NCBI GenBank assembly: GCA_000827265.1
Contig: KN834816.1
Location: forward strand, 151,159-215,158
From: Collybiopsis luxurians FD-317 M1
Lineage: Eukaryota > Basidiomycota > Agaricomycetes > Agaricales > Omphalotaceae
Length of the DNA: 64,000 nucleotides
Reading direction: 5' to 3'
The position numbers were made by a program, and so were the translations under genes. Positions 36,409 through 47,602 of this stretch are shown here, in pieces; positions within the stretch are counted from its first letter, which is position 1, and every line of letters begins with the position of its first letter. The notes under the pieces are model-generated. The model did no database searches. It was not told where the DNA came from and was given only the letters and a program-made list of their open reading frames with translations.

Positions 36409-37977
36409 CTAGGACAGGGTTTGAGACCTACTCCGATCCTCGCTGAAATCGATTTCAAGCTGATAGAATTCAAAGCACGGCGCATAGGTCGGACACTCCA
36501 ATTTTGTTGGCAGCCTATAATTTATGCCTTTCGGCGTGACTATAACAAAGACAGCTTGTTTCACCCCTGCAGCGCAAAAGCATCTTTGCAAGACAAGGAG
36601 GTCATCCTCCTTTATATCATGGCTTCGAATCTGGAATCCATAACCAATTGTACCGTCGTAGCAGAAAGCATCCCAAGTTGCATTGTTATTCTCAAGCGGA
36701 ACGTAGAAATTATTGGGCTTCATTGTGACATTGTTAGGACACTGATTTTCGAAAGTGTCAATGAAGAGCCGTGGCAATTTGAGGAGCTCGTCGCGACAAC
36801 CTTCAAGCGAGTGCAACGTGCCGGAAAAGCCATTAGCTAGCTTTTGCATGGCCAAAACCTCGAAGAGGTGGTCAAGAGAAGGAGCCGTGTCCGGCCGAAG
36901 TGAGAAAACCCGAAAAAGCTCTGCGCGGTCCTCTAAGTTTCGCTGTTGAACCGATTTGATGAGTAAGCGCAATATCAGCCCAGAACGAATACGGCGTTTC
37001 ATGATGCCATCCACAGAATCAAAATCAACAATGCTAAGAGAGATGTCAGGACCAGCTTCAGGCATGATGAGAAGCCCATAAATCGATGTGGGTTCAAGTA
37101 ACTCAATAGCTGTCTTTAGGTTCTGGTGATAAGATTCAACAACCACTTGGCCATCCTCCACTACATCAGTCCCGAGGCGAAGGTCAGGACCGTACGTGTC
37201 CCAAGTAGATTTGAGCAAGGCTCGCTGGGCTGTGACAGCTGGTTTGGAATGTTGTCCCCACCTGCTCATGTTTCAGGTCAAAAGGCAAACAAATCGTAGA
37301 GCGGAACACTAACACATTCATTGCTTCTGTAAAACTGGGAGCTTTTGCAACTATTGTACGCACGCGCACATATTTCTTGAAATCTTTATAATGAGCTTCT
37401 TTGGGAAACGACACCAGAACTGGAAATAAACACCTGGGTCGGCTGAATAACGAAGGAGGAACTGAGCCGAGGTCTGAGTCGATGAGGCACATGCGACGGC
37501 GGAAAGACAGGAAAGGTGAGTAGTCCGCCTTGTCCCAAGCCAATACAGTATAGGCACCGGTCTCGTCAAAGAGTGTTATCACCCCATCATAGAAAATAGT
37601 TGGCTCCGCCCTGGAGAGCCGGTGTGCAAGAAAATATCTCATAAAGATGGATTTTCCTGCATAAAAGAAAATTACGAATCTTTGGGTAGCGAAAAGAGGC
37701 AAGTTGACCTACAAATACCTTCACTACCGATCAGTAAGCATCCTTGCTTTTTGGTGGAAAAAGTTGAGTTTATTTCTGACTTGATCCTTGCATAGTCTTC
37801 CAACGCCCAGATGCTCTCCGATTCATAAAGGTTGTCATGGACAACGATCATTTTGCCATCGTGCTGTTTTTCAAGTGGTTCTCCCCAATGCTGCAACCAC
37901 ACCGACTGATATCTGGTTGACGCAACAAATTTCGGGCCTAAAAGTGAAATGGGATAGGATAGATGTTGGATCGGCAT
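36409..37977 (-). CDS. Crinkler/RHS-like P-loop NTPase with C-terminal nuclease-like region
   Basis: Three exons: MPIQHLSYPISLLGPKFVAS... to IGSEG, then KSIFMRYFLAHRL... to FTEAMN, then VWGQHSKPAVTAQ... to the stop. The order is W-rich N-terminus, P-loop, LFDE (aspartate of a Walker-B-like region), and a C-terminal part with a WDAFCYDG segment and FQIRSHD. This is the layout described for CRN effectors and RHS proteins in fungi, oomycetes and trypanosomes, where an NTPase is joined to a restriction-endonuclease-like domain. The P-loop is split by intron 1, and the best splice gives GSEGKS, two residues short of GxxGxGKS. The gene may therefore be crippled or the splice may differ. I see no signal peptide. 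Confidence 0.5.
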
Positions 37978-38318
37978 TTTTCAGATTGTGATGGTGGTTA
38001 GATGGTGGTGAGACTGCGAGGAAAGAAAGCAGGACTCAAATTTTAGTGGCACCGCACTTGAATTCCAGATGACCGTGACGCCTCACGTGCTTGGCGCGTA
38101 AGTCATTTTCCCAGTCTCGCCATTCCAGAGGCCTAGAAAAGCGAATGAAATTGACCGGAGACTCTCTCTTTGAAGGTTCCATCCATCCATTCTCATTTCT
38201 CCAAAGCCCTTCCGGACGCTGAATTCGTCAACCCGGTTCCTCGGAGCCTGAAGGGCAGTTTATGACCACGTCAGGCACACTGATAAGTAGAGTTATTGGA
38301 TTACTACTTCGCTCCATA

Positions 38319-41300
38319 CTATGGTTGTTAGGGATAGTTCGTGGACAGGGATAGTTCTAATTCTAAAAAATTGCCAAAATAAAGGCCTTCTGCTACTTGG
38401 ATGGCCATGATATTTTTTTTATAGCATGTTTAGATAGTAATGGTGATTTCTGTCTACTTACATTGGGAGATTTTGAAGGGGATACAGAGCTGTCAAGGGG
38501 ATAGTAGATTCCCGAAACTGTTTGCTTTCATCAAACCACCAGGAACACTATAATAATAAATAGAAAAAATGGATTAAAGTGACTAGAGCCTGATTTTACA
38601 TTTTAAAGAGTCTAAATCCAAAATTTCATAACAATGTATGGAGAACTGAACGAATGAGAAACAAAATGAAGTGAAAGATGTGTCAAGCGTGACATTGAGT
38701 TAGTGGGAGGACATGTCGTCGGCTCAGCATGGAATACAAGCACTGTCACTGCGCAAGTTCTTACTACAGGCTCTACGACAATTGCAATGACTAGGTCAAA
38801 AACTCTTCAGATGAATTCTGTAAAGCCACATAAAATCAGCAATGCTACTGAGGAAAGGCTGGCACTAGCAAAGGAGGATCTCCGGCTCACTAGTAAATTC
38901 CCAACTGTGGCTGCAGCCGCAAGGTTCCACAATGTCCCTGCTAGGACACTCCAAAACTGTGTCAAAGGCATCAAGTCAAAGAAGGAAGCACATGAGAAAG
39001 AGGCCCTGTTGACTGGACCAGAACAACAAGTTCTCCTTGATTGGATTTATTATCTTGGCCTTGCAGGCCTGCCGGTCAACAAACAGATGCTCTGACAGAA
39101 GGTACAAGCTATTCTGAAGGCAAAGGATGTAACAATGGAAAAGAATACGGTCTCGAAAACATGGATACAAAATTTCAGGAAGGAACATGCAGCAGAGATG
39201 AAGACTGCATGAGGCTCTGGTCTAGATCCAAAACAAGCACAGGCCTTCAACTACGAGACTGTTCACTGTCATTTCAAGCTTCTCAATGAGGTCTTAAAGG
39301 AGAGAGACATCCCTTGGGAGAATGTCTACAACACAAGAAGGGTATCCAGCTGGGAGGAGGCCAAAAGAACACACAGGAATGATACTTCTTTTTGAGGGAG
39401 GACAAGATGATGTACTGCCAGAAAAGTGATAGTCTTGAACTTGTAACAGTCATTGACTGTGTCTGTGCAGATGGTACGGCTGAGATTCCACCTTGCTTCA
39501 TCTTCAAAGGTGTTGGAAAGTTCCCAGAGTGGATGGAGGTCAATGACGACATTCTGTATGTATCCCACTCATTTGACATGCTATTACTGATTAAAAACTC
39601 CAAAGAATTGCAACTTCTGATAACAGCTGGACAGATGATGAGTGTGGATTCAAATGGTTTAGACAATGCTTCATACCTCATGTGCAAAAGTGAAATACAA
39701 CTGGAAAACCAATTCTCCTTCTCTTTGACGGACATGGGTCTCACATTAGCAAAGATTGGATTGACCATGCACTGAAAAACAACATCATCCTAGTTTGTCT
39801 TCCTCTGCATACCACTCATTGTCTCCAACTGCTGGATGTTGGTTGCTTTGGACTGTTACAGACTGCATGGTTCAACCGCTGTGATACTGTATTGGGCAAG
39901 ACTGGAGAACCAATGGAGTTATGAAATGTGGTGAAAGAGTATTGGGAAGCGAGGCAGGGGGCATTTAAGGAGACAACAATCTTGGCATCCTGGCAAAAGT
40001 CTGGAATCTGACCATTAAATCCCTCAGTCTTCACAGCTGCTGACTATGCACCTAGCATTCCTTCATCTACCAAGAACCAGTTACCGGATTCCTTTCCTAG
40101 ATGTCTCCTGCATGCTCCAGACACCTCTTCTGATGATGCGGTATTTGATGGTCAGGTTCTCTTGGAGATGAGGGAAGAAAGGGAGGAAGAATGAGGCAAA
40201 TATGCAGAGTCTGACTCAGACTTGGACTCGGCCGATGACAGCTTTTCTCCATCAGATTCTGATGAACAATCAGACAAGGATGGTCACACAGATCCAAGCA
40301 TGCCCTCTCGTTCTGTTTCTCCCACCTCCCTGCCATGACACACTTGCCAGCAATCCTCACATAATTTCCAAGCCCCAGAATTGACTCCCAGCTCTTCCAA
40401 AGAGAGTCTTCTGCCATGCACACTCTGAGAAGTTGAATACGTGCACCATATTGCCAATCTTGAAGAGGAACTTCACAATGCAAAATCACAATGGGATGCC
40501 ACCACCACACATGCAGTTCTGTCAGCTCAGGAGCTCAGCATCTTGAAGCACAAATACAACAAGAAGGCAGAGAAGAAGGATGGCTCTAGATGGGTTGTCA
40601 CAGATGCCAGAGTTTTGATGTCTCAGGAAGGCAAGGAACAGGCAGCTGCTGATGCAGCAAAAAAAGCGGCGAAGAAGAAGGCCAAAGCAGACAGGAAGGA
40701 GAAGCGAAGGCAGGCAGAACACGCCAACATCATTTGTTGTGTGGACCAGGAGCGAAGCAGTTCCACCTTCACTGGGTCACTCAAATCCAAGAGCAAAAGT
40801 GCTCTCATTGATATCTGCTTTGCTCTCAACCTATTGTCTGACAATGCAAATGTGGATGCACTCCGCGCACAAATTGTCTCTCATTTTGACACATGCCCAG
40901 ACCTCAAAGACCACAAGTGGTACATTGGTCTCTTTACATGAAAGTGCAAGCAGCCCGACGACTCGCTACCCAAGGAGAATGATGCATGAGGAACGTTATC
41001 TCAATGCCATTCTCCAACTCCTGGGCCCTCATCATTCTGCCGCCACTCACCAACTCCACAGAGTCCAAGCTGTAGATTTGGTTTTGAAAATCCACCCCAG
41101 TCTCAGCCCAGTTATACTTTTTCTTTCCTATACCCATCCTCTTCCCAGGCTGCATCCCATTTCCCTTACCCACCACTTTCATGTCCTTGTCCTGTTCCCA
41201 TTCCTCTTTCCCAACATGCTCCTGGTGATAATAGAGATTTTGACTAGCTAGAGAGTAGTATTTCTGTCTGTACTTGTTGAAGTAATCAGTCCTTTTCTTG

Positions 41301-41598
41301 CCTACCCTGAAATTTTACTGAGATGTGCACAAACTAATGAGCGCAAACAATTGCCGTCTAAGCTGTATGCCAACTTGCAGCTTTTCTGTGACAACACTGT
41401 GACTGATATGTGGAACTATCCCCAATCTCCTCGGCTGCTGCCCATTGAGCTCAGTAAAATTGCTAAAAATCCCAGAAATTCACTATAGGGGTTTTCAGCC
41501 CATAAGAATTCAGCTGTGTACTCAGAAAAATAATATTCAAAGAAATCATGAAATTATTTGCATTTTGATGAAAATAGAACTATCCCTAATAACCATAG
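38319..41598 (+). mobile_element. Pogo/Tc1-mariner-type DNA transposon, decayed
   Basis: 22-bp terminal inverted repeats (CTATGGTTGTTAGGGATAG... at 38319-38340 and its complement, with one mismatch, at 41577-41598) are flanked by TA on both sides, the target duplication of this superfamily. Inside, the + strand holds a pogo-like transposase in pieces: a psq-type helix-turn-helix region (38787-39090), a DDE_1 catalytic region (about 39280-39900) and a charged C-terminal tail (about 40440-40940). Several in-frame stops and frame changes show it is inactive. Confidence 0.85.
38787..40941 (+). pseudogene. Pogo-like transposase remnant
   Basis: The frame from the ATG at 38787 reads MTRSKTLQMNSVKPH, then FPTVAAAARFHNVPARTL (psq/CENP-B-type HTH), and stops at 39093. 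Further on, EVLKERDIPWENVYN and, near 39730-39850, DGHGSHISKDWID followed by LPLHTTHCLQ and LDVGCFG are the classic text around the second and third acidic catalytic residues of DDE_1 transposases. Frame shifts and stops (39093, 39200s, 39395, 39900s) separate the blocks. The last frame (40441-40941) encodes a Lys/Ala-rich coiled tail (AAADAAKKAAKKKAKADRK). Transposition by this copy is impossible. Confidence 0.75.
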
Positions 41599-41767
41599 TA
41601 TACTACTTAATACTACAGGACCATTCCGCACCAGTTCTAAAAAAAAAGAAGACACGATATGGTTCTACAGAGGGGACCCCTAGAAGAGATTCATCCTATC
41701 AACTTACACTCAAGGTGCTAAAGGACTCCGACCCAGAGGGGTTGACCCTCGGATGACAAGGTGGGAG

Positions 41768-42370
41768 TTATGTTGAGCACATCTAGTAAAGAAGGCAGAA
41801 GCTTACAAGGCAATGGCAACAACTGTAGGCTTTTCATGACTATCTGCTGTCGACATTGCTTAACTGCCATCTGCAGATATCATGCAACTGGCCTTGCTGC
41901 AGTCGAACCTTTGAGAGCAAAACAAGTTGTTCAATGATGGAGTGTTTACAAAGGGAAACAAGGGAAAGGGAAACAATAGATCAACAATAGTGCACACCTG
42001 TAGTAGAATCCTGTTACTGCTGTCAAGAAATAAGCATCTGTATTCTTCCCCACAGTATCCAATCTGACTTGAACACTTGGTAGTTTATTTAAAGCCCATA
42101 TCATAATTCAGACCGGATACTGTTGACTCTACCCCCTTCACACTCTCTTGCTGCTCTTTTGTTCTTTTACTCTTCTTCTTTTTTTACTATTCTCCTTCTG
42201 TACTGCTGCCTTTCTGTACTGTTCACTCAGAAGTGTGGGCCCAGGTCTACCTTCTCCAAGGGGTTGAGCTTGCCCTGGTCATGCTCTGAGACTGGCTGTT
42301 CCCTAGTGAGTCGCAGGACCCCACCGACATGGAGCTGTGTATAATCTATCTATCTATTTGGTGACAGATA
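41768..42370. repeat. Possible solo LTR
   Basis: The segment begins TGTTGAGCAC and has a TATTTAAAG box (about 42087), a pyrimidine-rich middle, a GTGTATAATC stretch and a nearby TGACA end. This order is LTR-like. I cannot find matching 5-bp target repeats or an internal domain, so the call is weak. The piece at about 41862-41934 recurs inverted at 46732-46800. Confidence 0.25.
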
Positions 42371-42449
42371 CAAGCAGTGCCAAGAGCTGCCCTGCAATGT
42401 GTTGTAGTTTATTACAAATAAGTAAATGCACATAAACCTGGGAATAAGA

Positions 42450-42556
42450 GTTTGAAGGTGCTAGGAATCAAACTGTGTACTTAGATTTTGAATAAGATAA
42501 GTATTTCTGAAATTATTAATGATTTTAAAAAAGTGAAAGATCCCTAACAACCATAG
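42450..42556 (+). mobile_element. Isolated right end of a second pogo-family element
   Basis: About 100 bases here (ACTGTGTACTTAG..., ATTTCTGAAATTATT..., CCCTAACAACCATAG then TA) align with the last 100 bases of the element ending at 41598. No matching left end was found between the two, so this is probably a truncated relative or the outer part of a nested pair. Confidence 0.55.
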
Positions 42557-42559
42557 TAT

Positions 42560-43160
42560 CTTGGAATTCCGCAGGGTCTATGTTAAACATTTGATCTATT
42601 TCCTTGGGCAAATGAGGAATACAATTCAATTGAATAGATAGAAACACTCACCAGTAATTGCCAATTCTCTGAATTGATGTAAACTTCATTGTACTAGTGA
42701 GCAGCATGTTCTTCTTTTGGGTGGGTCTGAATTGTTTCCATGATCTTCTTCCAGTTTCTGAATCCATGGGTGGCTATGCCTTCAATGAGAGGAAGCTCTC
42801 TCAGGCTGGGCAGCGACAATGAGCTCTCCTCATATACTGTCCCATTTTAAGCACTTTGTATGTCCTGTGTCCGCAAGGCATCTTATGAAATGAAATGTCC
42901 CACCCTGTCCAGTGTCCAATCAAGCTTTTACAAATTTTTTCCCAGGCACCTGTGGGTACTTAGCCTTTTATAGTAGTTAAATTGTGTAATTTCCTTGATG
43001 TCCTGGCATCCAACAGGCACTTACGAAAAATAAATTTCATATGATTTGTCCCACTGTCCCACCCCTTATGAAGTGCTCAAAATGCCACAGTAAGGTCAAA
43101 CAATAACATCAGCATGCACTCATCTGCATCCTCCGAGAAAATGGGATGCAAACTAATTTC
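42560..43160. other. Stretch without a recognisable gene
   Basis: Non-coding DNA between transposon remains and the ZZ-finger fragment. Two similar short pieces (ATGTCCCACC...GTCC at about 42893 and TTGTCCCACTGTCCC at about 43045) are the only structure seen. Confidence 0.35.
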
Positions 43161-43166
43161 CTGCAT

Positions 43167-43480
43167 TTAGAGACATTGTTTTGACTGACTTACAATAACC
43201 CAGTAGGGGTGACTGCGTTTATGATTTGCAAATTCTTTTCCTGCACAAAAGCACTTTGGACACAAATTAACTCCCTCACCCATTTCACACATGGAGTCGG
43301 CGCATTTGATTCGAATGGTATGTGTGAGATCGCATGAGCAAGAGTTGCAGTGGTACTCCATGCCTGGCTTGTGAACTTGAGGCGAGAGAGGAGACACGTA
43401 GGATATCCAACATGACATACGGGCAAAGCATGGTTTCTTTCTTGGTGTGCGTGGCTTTTCCGCTTCGGGGTATTGCGCCC
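43167..43480 (-). pseudogene. ADA2-type ZZ zinc-finger exon, joined in frame to a Ras-like tail
   Basis: The text PGMEYHCNSCSCDLTHTIRI, then KCADSMCEMGEGVNLCPKCF and HKRSHPYWVI, is the N-terminal ZZ finger of the SAGA coactivator subunit ADA2. It keeps the zinc-binding Cys and His residues. The ADA2 exon breaks off at a GTAAGT donor after WVI; no ADA2 SANT or SWIRM part follows, and the frame ends in VSQSKQCL. Upstream, the same open frame contains the tail of the Ras-like GTPase, with no stop between them. So it is a captured exon fragment rather than a whole ADA2 gene. Confidence 0.75.
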
Positions 43481-44422
43481 ACAACTGTCGAACTAGGTTC
43501 TCGATTGCCTCCGCTTCAAAAGCGTGAGATCATAAACAATAGGTTGACTAGAGTAGAGACGCACAAACATGCCAATTGCGTTTCGCTGAAGTCTCGTAGA
43601 AGGGTACCCCCCATTGATTTGAAAGGGTTTGAATTGTGTTCTGATGTACTTCACGTTCATTGACGAGGTCGAGCTTTGTACCAACAACTACAATAGGTGC
43701 CTGAGTGAAAAGTGAACTCTACAGTTTCAATGATAGATTGAACCGTCGTACAGAATCATTCTTCATTAGAACAATTTGTTGGCGTAGACGTTCCACTGCT
43801 TCCAGACTCCCTTCTTGGGTAAGACTAGCATCTGAAAGTGAGAAAAAAGAGAACATAAAAAGGTAAATTAGCCAACCTGAAAACCAACACAAAGCCTTTG
43901 CCGGCCTACGACGAACGTCACTATGACATGGAAAGGTGTAGAGGTGAAGACAAGGGTACTTCAATGCAGACTTCAACAATATCTTCGAATTGCTCGACAT
44001 CGGGAGCGTCTAGGACCCCAAGCTAAAAATGCCGAATTGGATGGGAACAGGTGGTGAAAGAGAGTTGTGAGATGGACGCACAACAGAGGTCTTGCCATCA
44101 ACTGTGATGGGGTGTCTATATGCATCTTGAAGAAGACAGTAAGAAAAAAATTCGAATGATTGATAAAAGGAAGGACCAACTTGCGAGAGTTTGGTCATAA
44201 TGGTCCAGAAATATATCCCCGATATAACGAACTGCAATGGAATGAGTATGGGTGGGCGTCGAGATAATACCAATGAGATACCTGTCAGGGCAGTCTTGCC
44301 GACGCCTCTCGCTAGAAATATAAAGGTGAGTGAATGGGGTAGCAGTAGGAGCGGTGTGTCTGATCTCCTAGAACAATAACTGGAAATTGATACATATCGT
44401 CGTGCTTGGGAATACTGCATTG
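43440..44422 (-). pseudogene. Ras-like small GTPase, partly decayed
   Basis: Blocks of a Ras-family GTPase run in order on the minus strand: MYQFPVIVLG plus ARGVGKTALT (P-loop), FLDHYDQTLA (switch I), AYRHPITVDGKTSV, LDAPDVEQFE (in place of DTAGQE), a GFVLV piece, LTQEGSLEAVERLRQQIV, IVVVGTKLDL (NKxD-type G4), PFYETSAKRN (G5) and a C-terminal KKPCF. The exon border inside the P-loop lacks a GT donor (AT is at the expected place, 53 bases before the acceptor). The piece after GFVLV cannot be joined in frame. The C-terminal CAAX-like end has no stop and runs into the ZZ exon. I infer decay, or at least non-canonical splicing. Confidence 0.6.
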
Positions 44423-46203
44423 TTGAAGAGGACAAAGAGTCGTTGTCATAGAGGGCAGTTGCTGGTTGGAGGAAATACCAAAGGGACGATCCGAAGATTC
44501 TGTTATTGTAGACCCCGTTCGATTTGAGCAAGTTTCTGGAAGCAGAGTAGACTGAAATGATGGGGTAACCGATAGTTTTGAGTGGTATACATAGTATTCG
44601 TCGTCATCTTCCCTCTTTCGTTTCAGTCCCTGTGCCTGTGATTGACCAGCCCACAAGGTAGAATCTATGCCTAGGGAAGGGGACTCAGCAGCGTCGGCAA
44701 GCATGGAAGAAGAACATATAGGCTCGATGGGAGACGCAGATCTAAGTTCGCTCTGCAGAATTTCATGTATTTCATTTGCTAAGGGACGGTCTTGCGCATT
44801 CTGAGCCCAGCAACGTGCGATGAGATTCCAGACAACATCTGGACACCAAACGCCCTGGGGCCTTGTGGGCCTTCCACCATTCATCAAATTGAACATGACA
44901 AGAGCATCAGTCTTTTGATCATAGAAAGGCAGTTTCTGAGTTAGGATCTGATGACCTAGACATTAGCTCAAGTAAAACAAAGGAAAAGCATAAACTTATT
45001 ACCTCGACTACGGTGCAGCCAAATGCATATACATCTCCAGATGTATGATTTGAGACTGGTGTAGTTGAGCTGAAGATATACTCTTGGGCCAACCATCGCA
45101 TGGACCCTTTGCTAGTGCTCGAAGAAGTTGTAAGGGACCATGCCTGTGAGGTGGTAGTGACCAATGTTAAACCAAAGTCAGCTAGGCAGCACCGAAGGTC
45201 GTCGGTGACCAAAATGCTACCCTGTAAATCGTCAGACGTTCAATAAATAATCAGTCGAAGTAAAATCACAGGTACCCCGCGTATATCACCGTGAATCAAA
45301 GGGGGGTCATTCGAGTGTAGATAATTTAATCCAGCAGCAATTTCGCAGAGCTACAAAGGACCATGATTATGTCCTGTCTCGAAAACCGAATAATATCAGG
45401 ACACATACAATGGAAGGTAAGCTATGCTGTGGATTTTGCTTCAAGTACGTGATAACATTTCTGTTTTCCATCCAGGGTGAAATGAGGCAGAACGACGGGG
45501 GAAAAATATCCATATTGACCCCAAGTAGTGGAAGAATGTTGGGATGTTTTAGCTGGCGCCAGACCAACGCTTCGTGGCAGAATTGCTAAGAATGTATGTA
45601 GGTGAGCTTTGATTTATGTTCCAGAAGTAGTTTCACTAACTTTATGGATCTCCGTGCGAGCTTCTTCATCCTGCTCGATGGCAAGCCGAAGGACTTTTAA
45701 ACATACAGGCTTTTCCTCTAAGCTCCCACGCCATATGTCCTGTTGTTACCTGTCAGTACAGCGCGAATGACGCGACGTAGTGCGCCTACTCACTGCAAAT
45801 CCACCACCCGCAACCGGATTTTGCCCCTCTCGTTTGATGTCACGTACAATTAGTGATGAAAGCAAAATTTGAAACCCCTTTGAGAGCTGGCGAAGAAGAC
45901 CGAGATACTTTTTGCGATTCTTCAATTTATCTTGTCCAAAATCCAAAATCTACGGGATGATGAGTGCTTTTGTGGAGTGGCTGATGCCAGTTGAGAACTT
46001 GCCGATTGTAAATTATCTACCAGCTGCTGAGCCGTTTGCAGCTCAAGCCATTGATATCGCAAACTCAAATTTTGCTTCCGAGCGTCATATTCCAGAAGCG
46101 CACGTTGGAGAATGTCTTGAAAAGGGATTCCACTGGCATCTGATAGTTCTGAGTCTATAGCTGTACAGCCTGCAGCGCTAGTAGCAGTCAACGCCGACTC
46201 CAT
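44395..46203 (-). CDS. TKL-type protein kinase running into a Ras-like GTPase
   Basis: The start is MESALTATSAAGC. A helical region follows (KLKNRKKYLGLLRQLSKGF), then the kinase: GGGFADIWRG (glycine loop), VCLKVLRL (ATP-binding Lys), HPNILPLLGV, SPWMENRNVI, LIHGDIRG/GSILV (catalytic loop), LADFGL (DFG), RWLAQEYIF (APE region), GDVYAFG and CWAQNAQDRP. The family is greatly expanded in Agaricomycetes. Two key places deviate: Ser replaces the metal-binding Asn of the loop (GGSIL for GGNIL), and AQE stands for APE. After a 130-residue linker with a KRKRED basic patch, the same frame passes directly into MYQFPVIVLG, the first strand of the Ras-like domain. Product: a possible kinase-GTPase fusion, or a weakened kinase. 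Confidence 0.7.
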
Positions 46204-47602
46204 TTTAATTACGCTTCCGACAAGGATGAGGAATCTGTGAATGCAGTTTCTTCAAGGTCTCCCGGGCCCTCGTGCCTAAATATTTACTGAGATGTATGAT
46301 TGGCTGTGCTCTCCACAGGCTGTTAAGGTGTGGTTAAGGTATGCAGGCGGCCATAGCTGGGATTTACCTAATCAATATCCTATCCTAAGATTCTATTCGA
46401 GTGCCAGCCGTCGAATGTTGGACAGTCATGAGGATTAGTGGATTTCCCAAATTTTGTATGGTTCCGATTGTATCTGGGCTGCTGAGAACGAACTGAGTTG
46501 TGGGTCCGGCGTCGCTACGGATGAGTCCTCTTCGGCATCTCAGCAGTGATTTGTGATTTTTTTTTTGGCTCTTCGTTGCCGCACCTGTGAACAGGGAAAT
46601 TTAATGAAGCCTCGGAACTGAACACTACCCACTCCTAAGTATGTCTAAGTAGAATACACTATCTATCGTTTCCATTTCCCTGCGATCGTTTACTCTTGGA
46701 ATACTGTCTTTTTGAATTATAATAGCTGCCCTTCAACGCGGTTTTGCTCTCAAAGGTTCGACCGCAGCCAGGCAAGTTGCACTGTATCTGCGGGCAATAG
46801 TCGGAATTGCGAAATTCAATTGTGATCTGGTCTGACGACGATTGAACACTCAGAATGGCTAAAACGTTGCACGACCTCCCAAGGGAGCCGCCGGAGCTTC
46901 TCCAAGAAAGACACCAGAACTCAATGGTTTACAATAGCCTCATCGAAAGCACATCAGAGAGAGAAAAAGAGAATGCAGAGTATAGGCGGTATACAAGTAC
47001 AATCGATATCAAGAAAAGAAAGAGAAAGAGATATAAATACCAAACATAAAACAGAGCGTCTCCAAATGAGGAAAAAAGGCAAAAGGAACCAACCGAACAG
47101 AAAAAGAAAGGGACAGAAAAAAAGAGAAGACAAGTAGCTCGATGAGATATATAAGATCCAAATTTGGTTATGGGTACTGATACGTACAGCCAGGGGGTAA
47201 TGTACTAGGTTACACAATCAATCAAATCTATGCTGCAAGAGAAGCGCAGGAAAATATTTTGAGCACGAGGAGATAGAAGGGCGGGGCGGGCGGGGGCGAA
47301 GGTTGTAGAAAAAAAATTAATTAACCATGCAAGAGGGGTAGGTAGGATGGATGGCACTAAGACTACGGGACTACAGGAGCGAAGCAAAATCAAAAACGCA
47401 GATTCACACAAGAACAAGAAAAATACGAGAGGGGACCTCATAAAAAAAACAGACAAATCAGTATACAAACACAAGCAACGACGACGACAGTGAGAAGGGG
47501 AGTAGGGGATAGGAAAGTTGGGAGTGCGGGGGATCCGGATATGGGATGCGAGAATGAGAGGAGATTAAAAAAGATTATGGGGTCATCGTTCAAGTCTATG
47601 AA
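46204..47602. other. Intergenic between the kinase and the LDB gene
   Basis: No convincing gene. 46555-46580 carries the dispersed TTTGGCTCTTCGTTGCCG motif. 46732-46800 is an inverted relative of 41862-41934. 46970-47150 and 47280-47470 are A/G-rich and may belong to the 3' UTR of the LDB gene. Confidence 0.4.
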
